Below are positions 46,895 to 57,379 of a stretch of 64,000 nt of DNA, piece after piece. Both the position numbers and the translations under genes were made by a program. Source of the stretch: Theropithecus gelada (taxonomy: Eukaryota > Chordata > Mammalia > Primates > Cercopithecidae); contig NC_037668.1 of the NCBI RefSeq assembly GCF_003255815.1, positions 87,279,783 through 87,343,782 on the forward strand, in the 5' to 3' direction. The notes below the pieces were generated by a model. That model did no database searches. It had not been told where the DNA came from and was given only the letters and a program-made list of their open reading frames with translations. Position 1 is the first letter of the stretch; every line of letters begins with the position of its first letter.

Positions 46895-47305
46895 TAAGAG
46901 AAAACCTTTAGGCAAATTAAATTTAACAGTTTAACTGTGCAAAGAGTGGTTCATGAATTGGGCAGGTCCCCAACCAGAATAGATTCAGAGAGACTTTTGC
47001 TCTGCCACATGATTGAAGAGATATTATGGACAGAAAAGGGGAAGTGAGGTACGGAAAATGGAAGTGAAGTACAGAAACAGCTGGATAGGGTACAGCTCTG
47101 CGTTGGCCTTATTTGAACAGAGTTTGAACAGTTGGCCGCCTGTGGGTGGTTGAAGTATATCTTCTGTGATTGGCTGAGACGCGGCTTCTAGTTACAAGAG
47201 TAGGCTACAGTGTGTTTACAAATCCAGTTAGGTTACAGTCACTATGTATGAAGAAACCTTTAGGTTGAAATTACAGAGAGACACGTTTAAGTTAATTTAA
47301 CAAAA
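46895..47305 (+). mobile_element. Unassigned medium-reiteration repeat
   Basis: TAAATTTAACAGTTTAACTGTG, GCAAAGAGTGGTTCATGAATTGG, GAAACAGCTGGATAGGGTACAG and CATCCAGTTAGG-type sequence (47224) form a pattern I remember from a common old repeat but cannot name. Confidence 0.45.
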
Positions 47306-47419
47306 GGAAGTCATATACTACATAATGTTTTGCAGCCTGCATTTTTCACTTGGTTTGACTGTTTTAAAGATAAAAATTATTCCCCAAGCTTTTCTTTACA
47401 CTGCGTGTTTACCTAGTTC

Positions 47420-47705
47420 TTTCTTTCTTTGAAATGGAGTCTTGCTCTTGTTGCCCAGGCTGGAGTGCAGTGGCGCAATCTCAGCTTATTGCACCCTCCG
47501 CCTTCCTGGGTTCAGGCGATTCTCCTGCCTCAGCCTCCTGAGTAGCTTCAATTATAGGCAACTGCCACCATACTCAGCTATTTTTAGTAGAGCCAGGGTT
47601 TCACCATGTTGGCCAGGCTGGTCTCAAACTCCTGACCTCGCGATCTGCCCACTTCAGCCTCTGAAAGTGCTGGGGATTACAGGTGTGAGCCACCATGTCT
47701 GGCCA
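47420..47705 (-). mobile_element. AluS SINE, antisense
   Basis: It starts with a T-rich tail and GAAATGGAGTCTTGCTCTTG and ends GAGCCACCATGTCTGGCCA. The flanks GTTTACCT and GTTTATCT may be a decayed duplication. It lies in inverted orientation to the Alu at 46424. Confidence 0.92.
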
Positions 47706-47724
47706 CGTTTATCTTCTTAAAAAC

Positions 47725-48265
47725 CCAATCTGAGCACTCACAGTCATGCTCCTCTGGGCAATTCATTATTGCCTGGCCACACCTGAAGCCCTCCGCTGCC
47801 TTTCGTCCAGTCTGTTCCAGTTCTCTATTCCTCCCTGGACCCCTTTTTGCTACATACTCAATGCCTAAAACACACCATGCCCCTCAGGGCTCCCTACAGT
47901 AAACTCACTTTTTGCTCTGCTGTCATCCCTTTCCCCAGAGCATGCCAGCACTGAAACCACCAATCTCCAACTTCCCTTTCCACCCAGGCTTCAAAGTCAT
48001 CTTCACCTTGAAGACTGTATTCACTCTACTAGCCACCCTAACTGGACCCTCCGCAGTTCTCTGGGAACACCATGTACACGTTTCACCTTTCTAGCATTTT
48101 CTACATGGTCCTAAGAGTCTTAGTTTTTCATCATCTTTGTCCCAAACCACAATATGAGACCTCAGCACCTAGATCTTAGCACATAGTAGATGGAAATCTA
48201 TGCAGGCCATCATTAGTTCTATTGTTACTGAAATGTTTGTTAAAATGCATGAATGAATGGTTGAG
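47725..48265 (+). mobile_element. L2 LINE 3' region, sense
   Basis: CTGAAGCCCTCCGCTGCC, CAGGCTTCAAAGTCATCTTC and AATGTTTGTTAAAATGCATG with AATGAATGG at the end are L2. Confidence 0.65.
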
Positions 48266-49084
48266 TGAAGCCTAGAAAGAACTGCAAATACTCAGGCAGT
48301 GAAGTCTTGATTTCTGGGAAAAGCAATGCTGTGAATAATTTAATTTTATGGTGAAAGAAAAGCCAAACAAGGATTACATTGGGAAAAGTTGTCAGGAGGC
48401 ACTAATGTTTGCTTCTGACAGCTCTAGTGTCCTCAGTGTACCTCTGGCTGATACACTTAGAGTGTGATTTTGAAGGGGTTATTTCTCAGGGATTCTCACC
48501 TATTTCTATCATCCTCTCTTGTGCAAAGCTGTTTCATTTTGGTCTGTAAATAAACAAAGCTCCTTCCTGCTTGGAGTCCAGATAGCCTATTCCTGAAGGC
48601 TGTGGTTCCAAATGAAAGAAGGGATGTTTGTCCTTATATATATTTATTTTCATCCCTAACCACTGGATTGAGGAGAAGGCTGGTTCACTGCTGTAGGTTG
48701 GGTTTTCCAGAAGCAAAGGCTGAGACAGATTTGGGGGGCATTAAGGATGGTCAACTGTGAAAGAAGGAAGAGAGAGTAGGACTGGGTAGAGGAAAAAGAG
48801 CTGAACCAAGGTACATTCTTGCAGCACCTTGGTGAACCCAGCAGAGTCTCTGGAGTGAGTGGTGTCTATCAGAGCCCTTCTGCCTCTGCTTTGCCAAGTC
48901 ACCAGGTGCTGGCTGTCCTGGGAAGTGCAGCACCTCGGGAAGGCAGCTCTCTGCAACTGAGGCAGGCCCTGGAACATCTGGCAGCTGTCTGCTGACTTTA
49001 CTCCATCCTCAAAGGGGAGTTTGGCCATGGCATCTCAGTCTCTACCGTGCTTCCTATATCCACGCAACCACCGTGACCTGTTAT
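48266..49084. other. Unassigned intronic sequence
   Basis: 48700-49030 is GC-richer with overlapping minus-strand open frames (48741-49028) of no recognised family. Confidence 0.45.
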
Positions 49085-49520
49085 TTCTTGTTCCATGGAA
49101 TCTCTTCTGTCTACCTCTGTTTCTACAGCTCAATTCAGTACCTCAGTGAAGATCCTTATATTTTCTCTCTCTCTTTGATTACTGAAATAGCTTCACACTG
49201 TTTTCCCTAACCCCAGTCTATCCTCTGCTATAATACTGCCACAGAGTGCTTTAAAAAAAACACAAGTTTAATTGCTTTCCTCCTGGCTTAATGCTCCTTT
49301 AGTGGTTTACAGTGGGCTTCACGATTAAGTTCAAACACTTAAGTATGGATTACAGGGCGCTACATCCACTGCCCCTATCTGCCTCCCCAGCCTCCTCTGT
49401 CCTTCAACACCCACCCCCTACCAGTCCCCACCCCAGCTTCTGTTCCAATTTACCTAGCCCTTTTGATAGTTCCCTTAGGGGCCCCTTCTCCCTTTTTTCC
49501 TGTCCTTGCTCAAAGACGCG
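49085..49520 (+). mobile_element. L2 LINE 3' region, sense
   Basis: CACAAGTTTAATTGCTTTCC, GGCTTAATGCTCCTTTAGTGG and TAAGTTCAAACACTTAAGTATGG match L2 in order. Confidence 0.65.
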
Positions 49521-49871
49521 TCCTCTGCTGATGAAGATCCCTGTGGTCCCACAGCCTATGATTAGACCCGGATCTCCTGCTTGCATGCTTAGGATGCTTT
49601 CTGCCTCGCAGCGGTCTGCAGCCTCATGTTCTGAGCCTAGAGGACATAGAATCAAATTAATCTCCTTTACCAGCTAAGGTTTCTTCCTAAATTACCATAG
49701 AGAAAACTTGGAAGAGTGCCCCACCCTGCTAAACCAGTCTGGAACCTTTTTTATAAAAATTACACCTTTTATGTTTGTGGAGATTGGGGATGAAGGTGGA
49801 ACAGAATTTCCATTTTGACCTTCCTATGAAAACCATTTTTAAAAAGTCTCAATTTAATAGGTAAGATTTCT

Positions 49872-50176
49872 TTTTTTTTTTTTTTTTGAGACGGAGTCTT
49901 GCTCTGTCCCCCAGGCTGGAGCATAGTGGCCGGATCTCAGCTCACTGCAAGCTCCGCCTCCCAGGTTTACGCCATTCTCCTGCCTCAGCCTCCCGAGTAG
50001 CTGGGACTACAGGCGCCTGCCACCTCGCCCGGCTAGTTTTTTGTATTTTTTTTTTTTTAGTAGAGACGGGGTTTCACCGTGTTAGCCAGGATGGTCTCGA
50101 TCTCCTGACCTCGTGATCCGCCCGTCTCGGCCTCCCAAAGTGCTGGGATTACAGGCTTGAGCCACCGCGCCCGGCC
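49872..50176 (-). mobile_element. Young AluY (AluYR-like), antisense, perfect 16-bp TSD
   Basis: It is a nearly consensus AluY read in reverse. AATAGGTAAGATTTCT is repeated without change at 49856-49871 and 50177-50192. Three features depart from human AluY as I remember it: GGCTAGTTTTTTG, CGCCCGTCTCGG and GGCTTGAGCC. I associate these with the AluYR lineage of Old World monkeys. It is the youngest insertion in the window. Confidence 0.95.
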
Positions 50177-50334
50177 AATAGGTAAGATTTCTAAATGGTG
50201 CTCCTTTTTTTATTATTTATTTATTTATTTTTAACATACATAATGCTTGTTCTAAAAATATTTCTCTTGATCCCTTCATCCATTCGGAACACACTTTTAA
50301 ACAACATTTACTCCAAAATGTAATGTAATGAATA
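50177..50334. other. Unassigned sequence with (ATTT)n
   Basis: A short TTATTTATTTATTTATTT run at about 50211-50230; no repeat body. Confidence 0.6.
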
Positions 50335-50575
50335 AGAGCAGAGGTTTGGGTATCAGTCAGAGTAGAACCCATGGCCTGTCTTCAGCTCTTAGGCTGTCAC
50401 TAGGGAGTTTACTTTTCTTCTATAAACCACAATTTTCCCATCTGTCTGTGAAATGGGGGTAGTATGGGTACTATGTTATCCTTCACAGAGGGGTAATATG
50501 AAAATGAAATGAGAAAATGCATGCTGTGTCCTTAGTGCAGACCCCAGCATGAAAGTTCTCAGCAAACCAGACTGC
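50335..50575 (+). mobile_element. MIR SINE, sense
   Basis: GTCACTAGGGAGTTTACTTT, CCCATCTGTCTGTGAAATGG and AAATGAAATGAGAAAATGC follow MIR. Confidence 0.75.
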
Positions 50576-50759
50576 AGTCTCTCCTGTGTTAGATACTAGA
50601 CATAGTGACATAATTTAGATATTGTCCAGAACGGTATTATACAAAGCCAAGGGCACTGCTCTTTTCCAGGTTTCTGCCACTTTGACATTCAAAACAGACT
50701 AAGATTTTCCTGTTCTCTGCCCCATCCTTTGAGCATCTTAACCTTATCCTCCAGACCAT

Positions 50760-51232
50760 CAGTGTCCAATAGAAATGTAATATGAGCCACATATGTAATT
50801 TTAAATTTTTCAGTAGCCATGCTAAAGAAAGTGACACTAATTTTTAATATCTCTTATTTAACTTAATATATTCAAATTATTATTTTAACATAGAATTGAT
50901 ATAAAAATTATTGAGATATTTTACATTCATTTTTCCAGATGAAATCTTTGACATCTGGTGTGTATTTTCCGCTTAACACCTCTCAATTCGGATGCTGTAT
51001 TTTTGTTGGAAATACTTGATTTTTATTTCTTAAATTAATATAGAAAAAGTAGATTTGCATGCCCAAGTTGTTCCAAACATAATTAAAAGTTTTTCAGTAA
51101 CTGAATTGAATACGTTGAAGTTAAAACTAAATAAAATGAAGAATTTAGTCCCTGAGTTATTCTAGACATACTTCAAGTGCTCAGTCCACATGTGACTAGT
51201 GGCTGCCATAGTGAACAGCAAAGTTCTCCTAG
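50760..51232 (+). mobile_element. Non-autonomous DNA transposon-like repeat, hAT type
   Basis: CAGTGTCCAATAGAAATG at the left and TAGTGAACAGCAAAG at the right with CTAGTGGCTGCC nearby give an inverted-end layout. The interior AT-rich stretch with CATCTGGTGTGTATTTTCCG is a recognisable common repeat. Exact family not assigned. Confidence 0.6.
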
Positions 51233-51240
51233 AAGTCACT

Positions 51241-52446
51241 GCAGAGGTTTCAGTCTTCCTTTTCTTGTCTAAACTTGTTTTCATATTTAATTACAGATAG
51301 AAGTTCTTTACTTAAAATGGATAAAAATGGTGTCGTGGAGGTGCTTTGGTTCCATTTAGAGGAGGGTGGTTAGGCTGTTCGCTCTCTGACCCCTCTCCCA
51401 ACCTCCACCCTCACCTCTATCCCCAGAGGTCCTGGAGCACCTCTGCCCAGCCCTTGAGCTCCATGGAACAATTAACAAGTGGCATCTTAGCACTCAAAAA
51501 TTGCTGATCATGCACCCAGATTCTATCTTGGGGCTCAAAGGGATCTTAGTATATCTATGAGTCAACTCCTAGCCCCTCCCTGCAGTGCAGAAATACTATA
51601 GAATTCCTTGGGGGATGAAAGAGGGCTCAGACTCTGTTTAACACCTAGGAGCAGATGGATCATTTCATTCTATTCTGTCTTACGTGGTTCTCTGTGTCCT
51701 TATCTTGTCTTCCTAACTAGGTTGGGGGCAAAGACTGCTTTTTACAGCCCCACAGCACCCACACAAAGCAAGACAATCAATAAATTCTTAACTGAAGGCC
51801 TGACTGATTGCAAGAATTCAAGGTCACTTGAAAAATCAGGGTCACTGCATTGCACAACTCCAAAGAACATCTTTCAAATTGTATTATATGGTTGTGCAAG
51901 TGGCAGCCTTGTAAAATTTGCAAAGGTTTAGACTGGAGTGTCCTTTCCAGCTGAGAAAAAATTTTTAACAAATTATTTGTTGCTGCAAAGTACATCTCTT
52001 TCCCCTTATCCTCTGCCAGGGAAGCTACTCAAGAGTAAGTTTTCTTGACTTAGGAATATATGTTCATTACAGAGGGTGTATGCATGTATGAACACATGGG
52101 TTCATGTGCGTTTAAGTAGGTTTGTAGATCTACCGTGTTAGGAAGCCCATTTGGAATGGTTTGAGCATTTGAACCTTGTATTTAAGAGGCTACTGTGTTT
52201 ATATTCCTTTTGAAATTTTCCATTTTCAGAATCTTTGGTTTGAATGATGCTTTAGAGCTCCTGGTTTGTAAAGCTCCCCAGAGCATGACCCATAGGTACC
52301 AAGCATGTACATCAAAGTCACTGGATGAGCAAAGGGCCTCTTGATGACTGCATGGTTTTTATCTTTGCAAATGCAGAGGAGGGAGGAGGGAGCAAAGAGT
52401 TTCTCTTAAATAAAACCCTCTGTTTACTTTTGTGTTTTTCAAACTG
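51241..52446. other. Unassigned intronic sequence upstream of the exon
   Basis: No repeat was recognised in the 1.2 kb before the FGGY exon. The last 30 bases carry the splice signals listed separately. Confidence 0.5.
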
Positions 52447-52476
52447 ATGTGTTTGTTTTTTCTCATGTCTACCCAG
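52443..52476 (+). promoter_or_regulatory. FGGY: FGGY 3' splice site with candidate branch point
   Basis: A CTGAT branch-like motif (branch A at 52447) is followed by TTTGTTTTTTCTCATGTCT and CCCAG, with AG at 52475-52476. The distance of about 29 nt from branch to AG is normal for a mammalian intron. Confidence 0.8.
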
Positions 52477-52605
52477 GAAACCAAGTGCTGCCTCCTGGAG
52501 TTTCTCTTGGAAATGGGCTCACACCAGAGGCAGCAAGAGACCTTGGCCTTCTCCCTGGGATTGCGGTTGCAGCTTCACTCATTGATGCCCATGCAGGAGG
52601 ACTAG
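52477..52605 (+). CDS. FGGY: FGGY internal coding exon (FGGY carbohydrate kinase)
   Basis: The exon is 129 bp (43 codons' worth), phase 1 at both ends, so the first two bases complete a Gly codon begun in the previous exon. It reads NQVLPPGVSLGNGLTPEAA, then RDLGLLPGIAVAAS and LIDAHAGGL. The protein belongs to the FGGY kinase family, which phosphorylates sugars with ATP in the cytosol; mammalian FGGY is thought to act on a ribulose-type sugar. The DAHAGG motif (Asp codon 52584-52586) falls where FGGY kinases carry the catalytic-base Asp between the two actin-like domains. The reading frame stays open past the donor by chance, but GT at 52606 and loss of family similarity after Leu place the end there. 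No frameshift or stop was seen. Identification rests on remembered protein sequence; paralogues of this kinase family are less similar. Confidence 0.92.
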   Translation, partial: ETKCCLLEFLLEMGSHQRQQETLAFSLGLRLQLHSLMPMQED

Positions 52606-52611
52606 GTAATC
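52606..52611 (+). promoter_or_regulatory. FGGY: FGGY 5' splice site
   Basis: CTAG followed by GTAATC. GT is at 52606-52607. The +3 A and +4 A fit the consensus; +5 is T rather than G, a moderate donor. Confidence 0.85.
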
Positions 52612-53039
52612 TCTTTATTTGTTGCCTACAGCCAAAACCGTATTCAAATGGAATATTCCCTAGAACCGATGACACTCCTTTTCTGTTTTTAAAGCAAAGG
52701 TCAAAGATTTTGGTGTTCAAGATTAGGCATTTGGATAGAATTATAGAACTTTTCATTAATGATAAAATTTATTTATAATTGTATTAATTTCTTTATACAT
52801 GGCAATAGAAAAAAATTTATTTGAATAACTTTCTGCATAGTTCTTTTGTTTACTGCAAATTCAGAAAAGATATGTTAATTTCTTACCACACTTAGCTCTA
52901 CTGTTTTTTTGTAATGGTACTCCAAAACCCATATAAGTCTCATAGATTTATTTTAATAATATATTTGGCTTATGTCCTATATCCAGTTCCTTGCTTGTAG
53001 TCTTGATTTTATCTTCTACATAACTCTCAAGCCTTTCAT
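52612..53039. other. Unassigned intronic sequence
   Basis: Nothing recognised; AT-rich. Confidence 0.5.
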
Positions 53040-53220
53040 TCATGTATTCATTTGTTCATTCCCAAAACACCCGTTGAACACTTACCATGTCCAGGCATGG
53101 TGCTAGGAGACAGTGAACTTAAAACAAACCCAAATAAAACCAAGGTCTCTTCCCCAGATTTTAATGAGAAAACACACAGGGAAACAAAGAATTACAGTAA
53201 AGAATGATGACTATCGTCTT
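53040..53220 (+). mobile_element. Ancient interspersed repeat, family not assigned
   Basis: CATGTATTCATTTGTTCATTC, GAACACTTACCATGTCCAGGC and CATGGTGCTAGGAGACAGTG are the opening part of the ancient repeat class noted at 9080. Confidence 0.45.
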
Positions 53221-53529
53221 CCTCATCCTTATTGCAGGTTGTGTGTGTTTTTTTGCAGGGGAGGTTGTTCTGGTTCTCAGCATCTCTCGTCTCAACTATA
53301 GCCATATATTTTTTCCCTAGCCTTTCATTCTAACAGTGTTTTGTTTTAAACTATGATTTATAATTCATGAGATCAATTTAGCGGGACATGACCACTGAAT
53401 TTGCACAACAGAATGGAACAGAATTGAATAGAACAAAGTAGAAAACATCAGAGTACATTTCACAAAGTAAGGGAAGGCACTGCTTTGTTGAGCTGTGTTT
53501 CCATTTTATGTGTGTATACTTTCAGACAC
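53221..53529. other. Unassigned intronic sequence
   Basis: Nothing recognised. Confidence 0.5.
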
Positions 53530-53920
53530 TTCCATCAACCCTGCCCTTACTGTGCCCATGCATTTACAACTCTGTGACTTGGCACACATGTTCTCTGCCC
53601 AGAATGATTGGTCTTCCACTACTCCAGCTGGCTAACTCTTCCTCTAGCTGCAAGACCCATATCAGATGCTTTCTGCTCTGCATAGCCTTCCATGAAACAC
53701 TCAGGTGTATTTAGAAATTCTCGAAATTATGCTTTTGTCAGCAAACTGTTTGAAGAAATGATCATATTGCATTGTAATTTCTAATATATCTGCTTGTCAT
53801 TTCCATTAGACTGTGAACTCCTTGAGAGCAGGAACATTAGGTTATTTGTCCTGTATCCTTCATGCCAAGCCCTATATCTGGCTCCTATAGCTGCTTATAA
53901 GTTTATTAAATGAATAGTCA
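53530..53920 (+). mobile_element. L2 LINE 3' region, sense
   Basis: ACATGTTCTCTGCCCAGAATG, TAGACTGTGAACTCCTTGAG and AGCAGGAACATTAGGTTATTTG with TTATTAAATGAATAG at the end are L2. Confidence 0.8.
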
Positions 53921-54049
53921 CATTAAGGCAAGAATAAAGTGAGATGGCTTTAAATAGTAAAGATTAATCTGCCTTCTTATGCAACAGATTATTAAATGGT
54001 GCCTTGTTCTACATACTACATGGACTTCCAGAGTAATAGCGCTCTCATC

Positions 54050-54155
54050 AGTCTATGAACATGTCTGTCCTGTTCATCTCTCTGTCCTCAGGATCTAAAA
54101 CAGTACCTAAGAATTAGTAAACAACTCATAATATATGTAGGTTGATTGAATGCTA
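54050..54155 (+). mobile_element. L2 3' end fragment, sense
   Basis: CTCTGTCCTCAGGATCTAAAAC and AGTACCTAAGAATTAGTAAAC with TTGATTGAATGC resemble the L2 terminus. Confidence 0.5.
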
Positions 54156-54703
54156 TGTGATGTAGTTCCGATTACAGGCAAGGTTGTTTCTTTCCAAATA
54201 CTTTTCATTGTGAGCAATGTGTGCTTTTGATTGGAATGCTAAGATTTTGGTTTTTATGTACAAGCACAGAGAGAACTTAAGGTCTAGAAAGACATGGAGT
54301 GTTTCTGTGCCCTAGCAATCCTGACATTCCAGATCATGCGTGAGACCACAAAAGCTTTCCCTATCATGCTTTTAAAATTATCCCTGGGGTGACAGTGTCA
54401 ATCATCCACCCCTACCTGGGTGACAGGCACTTGGCTGGGACCAGCATATGCTGAAAGAAAGAGAACTGCTGCTTGAAGAGCTGCAGACACTACAGTTTCC
54501 TTGTCAGTTTCCCAGACTTCCCTCAGGGACATGCCAAAACCCACCTTCTCACTCCTGCCCAGGACTCACTATGTCCTCCAGGAGGGGAGACTGCCAATGA
54601 CCCTCATCTTATTCCTAAACAGAGATATTCAGTGGCAGAAGTTTTACCCTTAGAAGCTTTGGCCTAAGCCTTTTGTTCCCCGTAAAATGTAAATGCTTTT
54701 AAG
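54156..54703. other. Unassigned intronic sequence
   Basis: No repeat or exon was recognised. Confidence 0.5.
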
Positions 54704-55056
54704 TGATATGGTTTGGCTGTGTCCCCATTCAAATCTCCACCGAGTTGTATCTCCCAGAATTCCCACATGTTGTGGGAGGGACCCAGAGGGAGGTAATTGA
54801 ATCATGGAGGCTGGTCTTTCCCATACTATTCTCATGACAGTGAATAAGTCTCACAAGATCTGATGGGTTTATCAGGGGTTTCCGCTTCTGCTTCTTCCTC
54901 ATTCTCTCTTGCTGCAACCGTGTAAGAGGTGCTTTTTGCCCTCCACCATGATTATGAGACCTCCCCAGCCATGTGGAACTGTAAGTCAAACTAAACCTCC
55001 TTTTCTTCCCCATCTCAGGTATGTCTTTATCAGCAGCGTAAAAACAGACTAATACA
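54704..55056 (+). repeat. MaLR 5' LTR
   Basis: 353 bp, from TGATATGGTTTGGCTGTG to CAGACTAATACA. AAGTCAAACTAAACCTCC lies near the 3' end. Confidence 0.93.
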
Positions 55057-55683
55057 GTAAATTGGTACCAGTAGAGTGGGGCGTTGCTGAAAAGATATTT
55101 GAAAATGTGGATGCAACTTTGGTACTGGGTAACAGGCTCATAGGTGGAAGAGACTTGCCTTGTCTCAGATGAGACTTTGGACTGTGGACTTTTGGGTTAA
55201 TTCTGAAATGAGTTAAGACTTTGGAGGACTGTTGGGAAAGCAGCTGGGAGGGAAGCTGTACCCTGCAAAACCACAGGGGCAGCGCTGCCCAAGACCATAG
55301 GAACCTACCTTTTGCATCAGTGTGACCTGGATATGAGACCTGGAGTCAAAGGAGATCATTTTGGAGCTTTAAAAATTTGACTACCTTGCTGGATTTTGGA
55401 CTTGCCTGGGCCCTGCAACCCCTTTGTTTTGTCCAATTTCTCCCCTTTGGAATGGCTGTATTTGCCTAATACCTGTACCCCCATTGTATCTAGGAAGTAA
55501 CTGGCTTGTTTTTTATTTTACAGACTCACAGGTGGAAGGGACTTGCCTTGTCTCAGATGAGACTGGACTGTGGACTTTTGGGTTAATTCTGAAATGAGTT
55601 AAGACTTTGGGGGATCGTTGGGAGGGCATGATTGGTTTTGAAATCATGTGAGGACCTGAGATTTGGAAGGGCCAGGGGCGGAA
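55057..55683 (+). repeat. MaLR internal region, rearranged
   Basis: It begins with the usual GTAAATTGGTACCAGTAGAG junction. A block of about 95 bp (55136-55238; GACTTGCCTTGTCTCAGATG) that normally occurs only near the 3' LTR appears here early, and again at 55523-55625. The 3' purine tract AAGGGCCAGGGGCGGAA precedes the 3' LTR. Confidence 0.85.
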
Positions 55684-56033
55684 TGATAATGATTTGGCTG
55701 TGTCCCTATTCAAATCTCAACTGAACTATATCTCCCAGAATCCCCACGTGTTGTGGGAGGGACTTAGGGGGAGGTAATTGAATCATAAGGCCTGGTCTTT
55801 CCCATGCTATTCTTGTGATAGTAAGTCTCACAAGATCTGATGGGTTTATTATGGGTTTCCGCCTTTGCTTCTTCCTCATTCTTTCTTGCTGCCACCATGT
55901 AAGACGTGCCTTTTGTCCTCTGCCATGATTGTGAGACCTCCCAGCCATTGTGGAACTGTAAATCAAATTAAACATCCTCTTCTTCCCAGTCTCAGGTTTG
56001 TCTTTATCAGCAACATAAAAACGGACTAATGCA
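55684..56033 (+). repeat. MaLR 3' LTR
   Basis: 350 bp, from TGATAATGATTTGGCTGTG to GGACTAATGCA. It differs from the 5' LTR at many sites, so the insertion is old. Confidence 0.93.
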
Positions 56034-56063
56034 GTAAGTTAGTAACTTTTCTATTTTTGTTAG

Positions 56064-56110
56064 TGGAAAGATAGAATATTTTTTTTTTTTTTTAATGGAA
56101 AGATAGAATA
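56064..56110 (-). mobile_element. Orphan poly(A) insertion (poly(T) on +) with 15-bp TSD
   Basis: TGGAAAGATAGAATA is repeated exactly at 56064-56078 and 56096-56110. Between them lie only 15 T and AA. This fits insertion of a bare poly(A) tail by L1 machinery, or extreme 5' truncation of an Alu or L1. Confidence 0.88.
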
Positions 56111-57379
56111 AGAATCTTGCATTCTTTAAGGCCTGAACTTAGATGCCAGCAGTGGCTGGGAAGGGCACAGGAAGGTGCTAGTCCATGACGATGGGATAGT
56201 ACAGACTTACTTAATGTATGTTGACTATGTTTTATCCTTATTATGCCTTCTTACACCTCTTCCTTTACCCTTCACCTTACAGCCAATCCAAGATTAGGAT
56301 ATATCAAAAAAGATAGGAGGCCTGGGAGCAAATGTTTCCTCTCATTTCTGCCCTTCCTATACCCCTATTAGGATGTAGAGGTGAACAGAGGCCTGAAAGT
56401 CTCGAAAAGGTTGTCCATGGGTCCAACTCTATATTAACTAAATATAATTGAGTGAATGCAACCTGTCAGTGATTGGTCTAGGCACTGGAGATTATCAGCA
56501 GTGAACAAATCAGGCAAAGTCCATTCGTTTTGGAAAGAAAATTCTCATTGTTCTCTCCTGCCTGCATGTTTGTAGCTTAATAATATAGGTTTGGGACAGC
56601 TAATCCCTGAGACATATTGTGATGCTATGATAAGGGCACTCAACATGGAATTTTAAGTTCTGGATTTAGATTTTGTCTCTGCCTACAAATATGGTGCTTC
56701 TCAGAACGTTTGTTTCCTTTTATGCAGTGAGAGAGTGAGAGACAGCAGAATGCAGGATTCACTACTTTGTGATTCTGTATAGGTTGAGGTCAGAAATACC
56801 CTCAAGAACTGGCTAAATGAACTCTATGTTAAGAGATTTCTGAATGTCAAGTACAGACCAGCTTTGGATTCGGAATTGCCATCCAGGGAGAGGCCATCCA
56901 GGCCTCTCACCAACAAACCCTGACAACTGTAATCACTTCAAATGCTGACCTGGCATGGCCTGCTTTAGACCCCACATTCTGACTAGTATGAGGGGTCAGC
57001 ATTCTGCTTTGGAGAAATACCCCTGAACTTTCATTCCCAAGGGAGGCCTGGGATGGGAGGATAAAGATCAAAGAAGCAAGCAAAACTCAACCCATGCTTT
57101 TCCCAGTTCTGGAAAAAGAGGAGGAAGGACTTTGTGGGAATAAAAATCAATGATGAAAGAACATTTTGTTCTTAAGGTGCTGGTTAGTAAGTTCTCCAGC
57201 AGACAGTCAGAAGATAGGAGTAGCTTTGTTTGTACTTTGTGGGGGTAGTTCTGGCCAGGGCTCCTGCTGCTGATATTTTTCTAGCTTATAAAAATAACAT
57301 TAACTTTGTTCCAGCTCTGTTCTTGGCTCCAGCATCCCAACTGTCCTGAAAGGCAATAACAACCTGATTTCTGTCTCAG
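56111..57379. other. Mostly unassigned; weak MIR and ancient-repeat traces
   Basis: 56430-56530 (TCTAGGCACTGGAGATTATC) looks like the ancient repeat class, and 56640-56790 like a decayed sense MIR. Nothing else was recognised. Confidence 0.4.

Larger units (their letters stand above)
1..52476 (+). other. FGGY: Intron upstream of the FGGY exon (3' part of intron)
   Basis: This stretch holds no exon that I can recognise and ends in a good 3' splice site, so I infer that it is the distal part of one large FGGY intron. It is made of repeats and unassigned single-copy sequence, itemised below. Its 5' end lies outside the window. A further exon hidden inside cannot be excluded without alignment to a transcript. 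Confidence 0.7.
54704..56033 (+). mobile_element. MaLR provirus (THE1/MST type), two LTRs, short interior
   Basis: Two sense LTRs flank about 627 bp of internal sequence, much shorter than the 1.6-kb interior of a standard THE1. The 5-bp flanks are TTAAG (54699-54703) and GTAAG (56034-56038), a target-site duplication with one change. MaLRs are non-autonomous relatives of ERVL and carry no pol. No intact ORF is present. Confidence 0.92.

Noticed and set aside
49312..49677. 121-codon + frame
   Set aside because: It is largely within an L2 relic and is Pro/Ser-rich by composition; no domain.
52449..52778. 109-codon open frame over the FGGY exon as a full gene
   Set aside because: Family similarity is confined to 52477-52605 between good splice sites; the sequence on either side of the exon is intronic.
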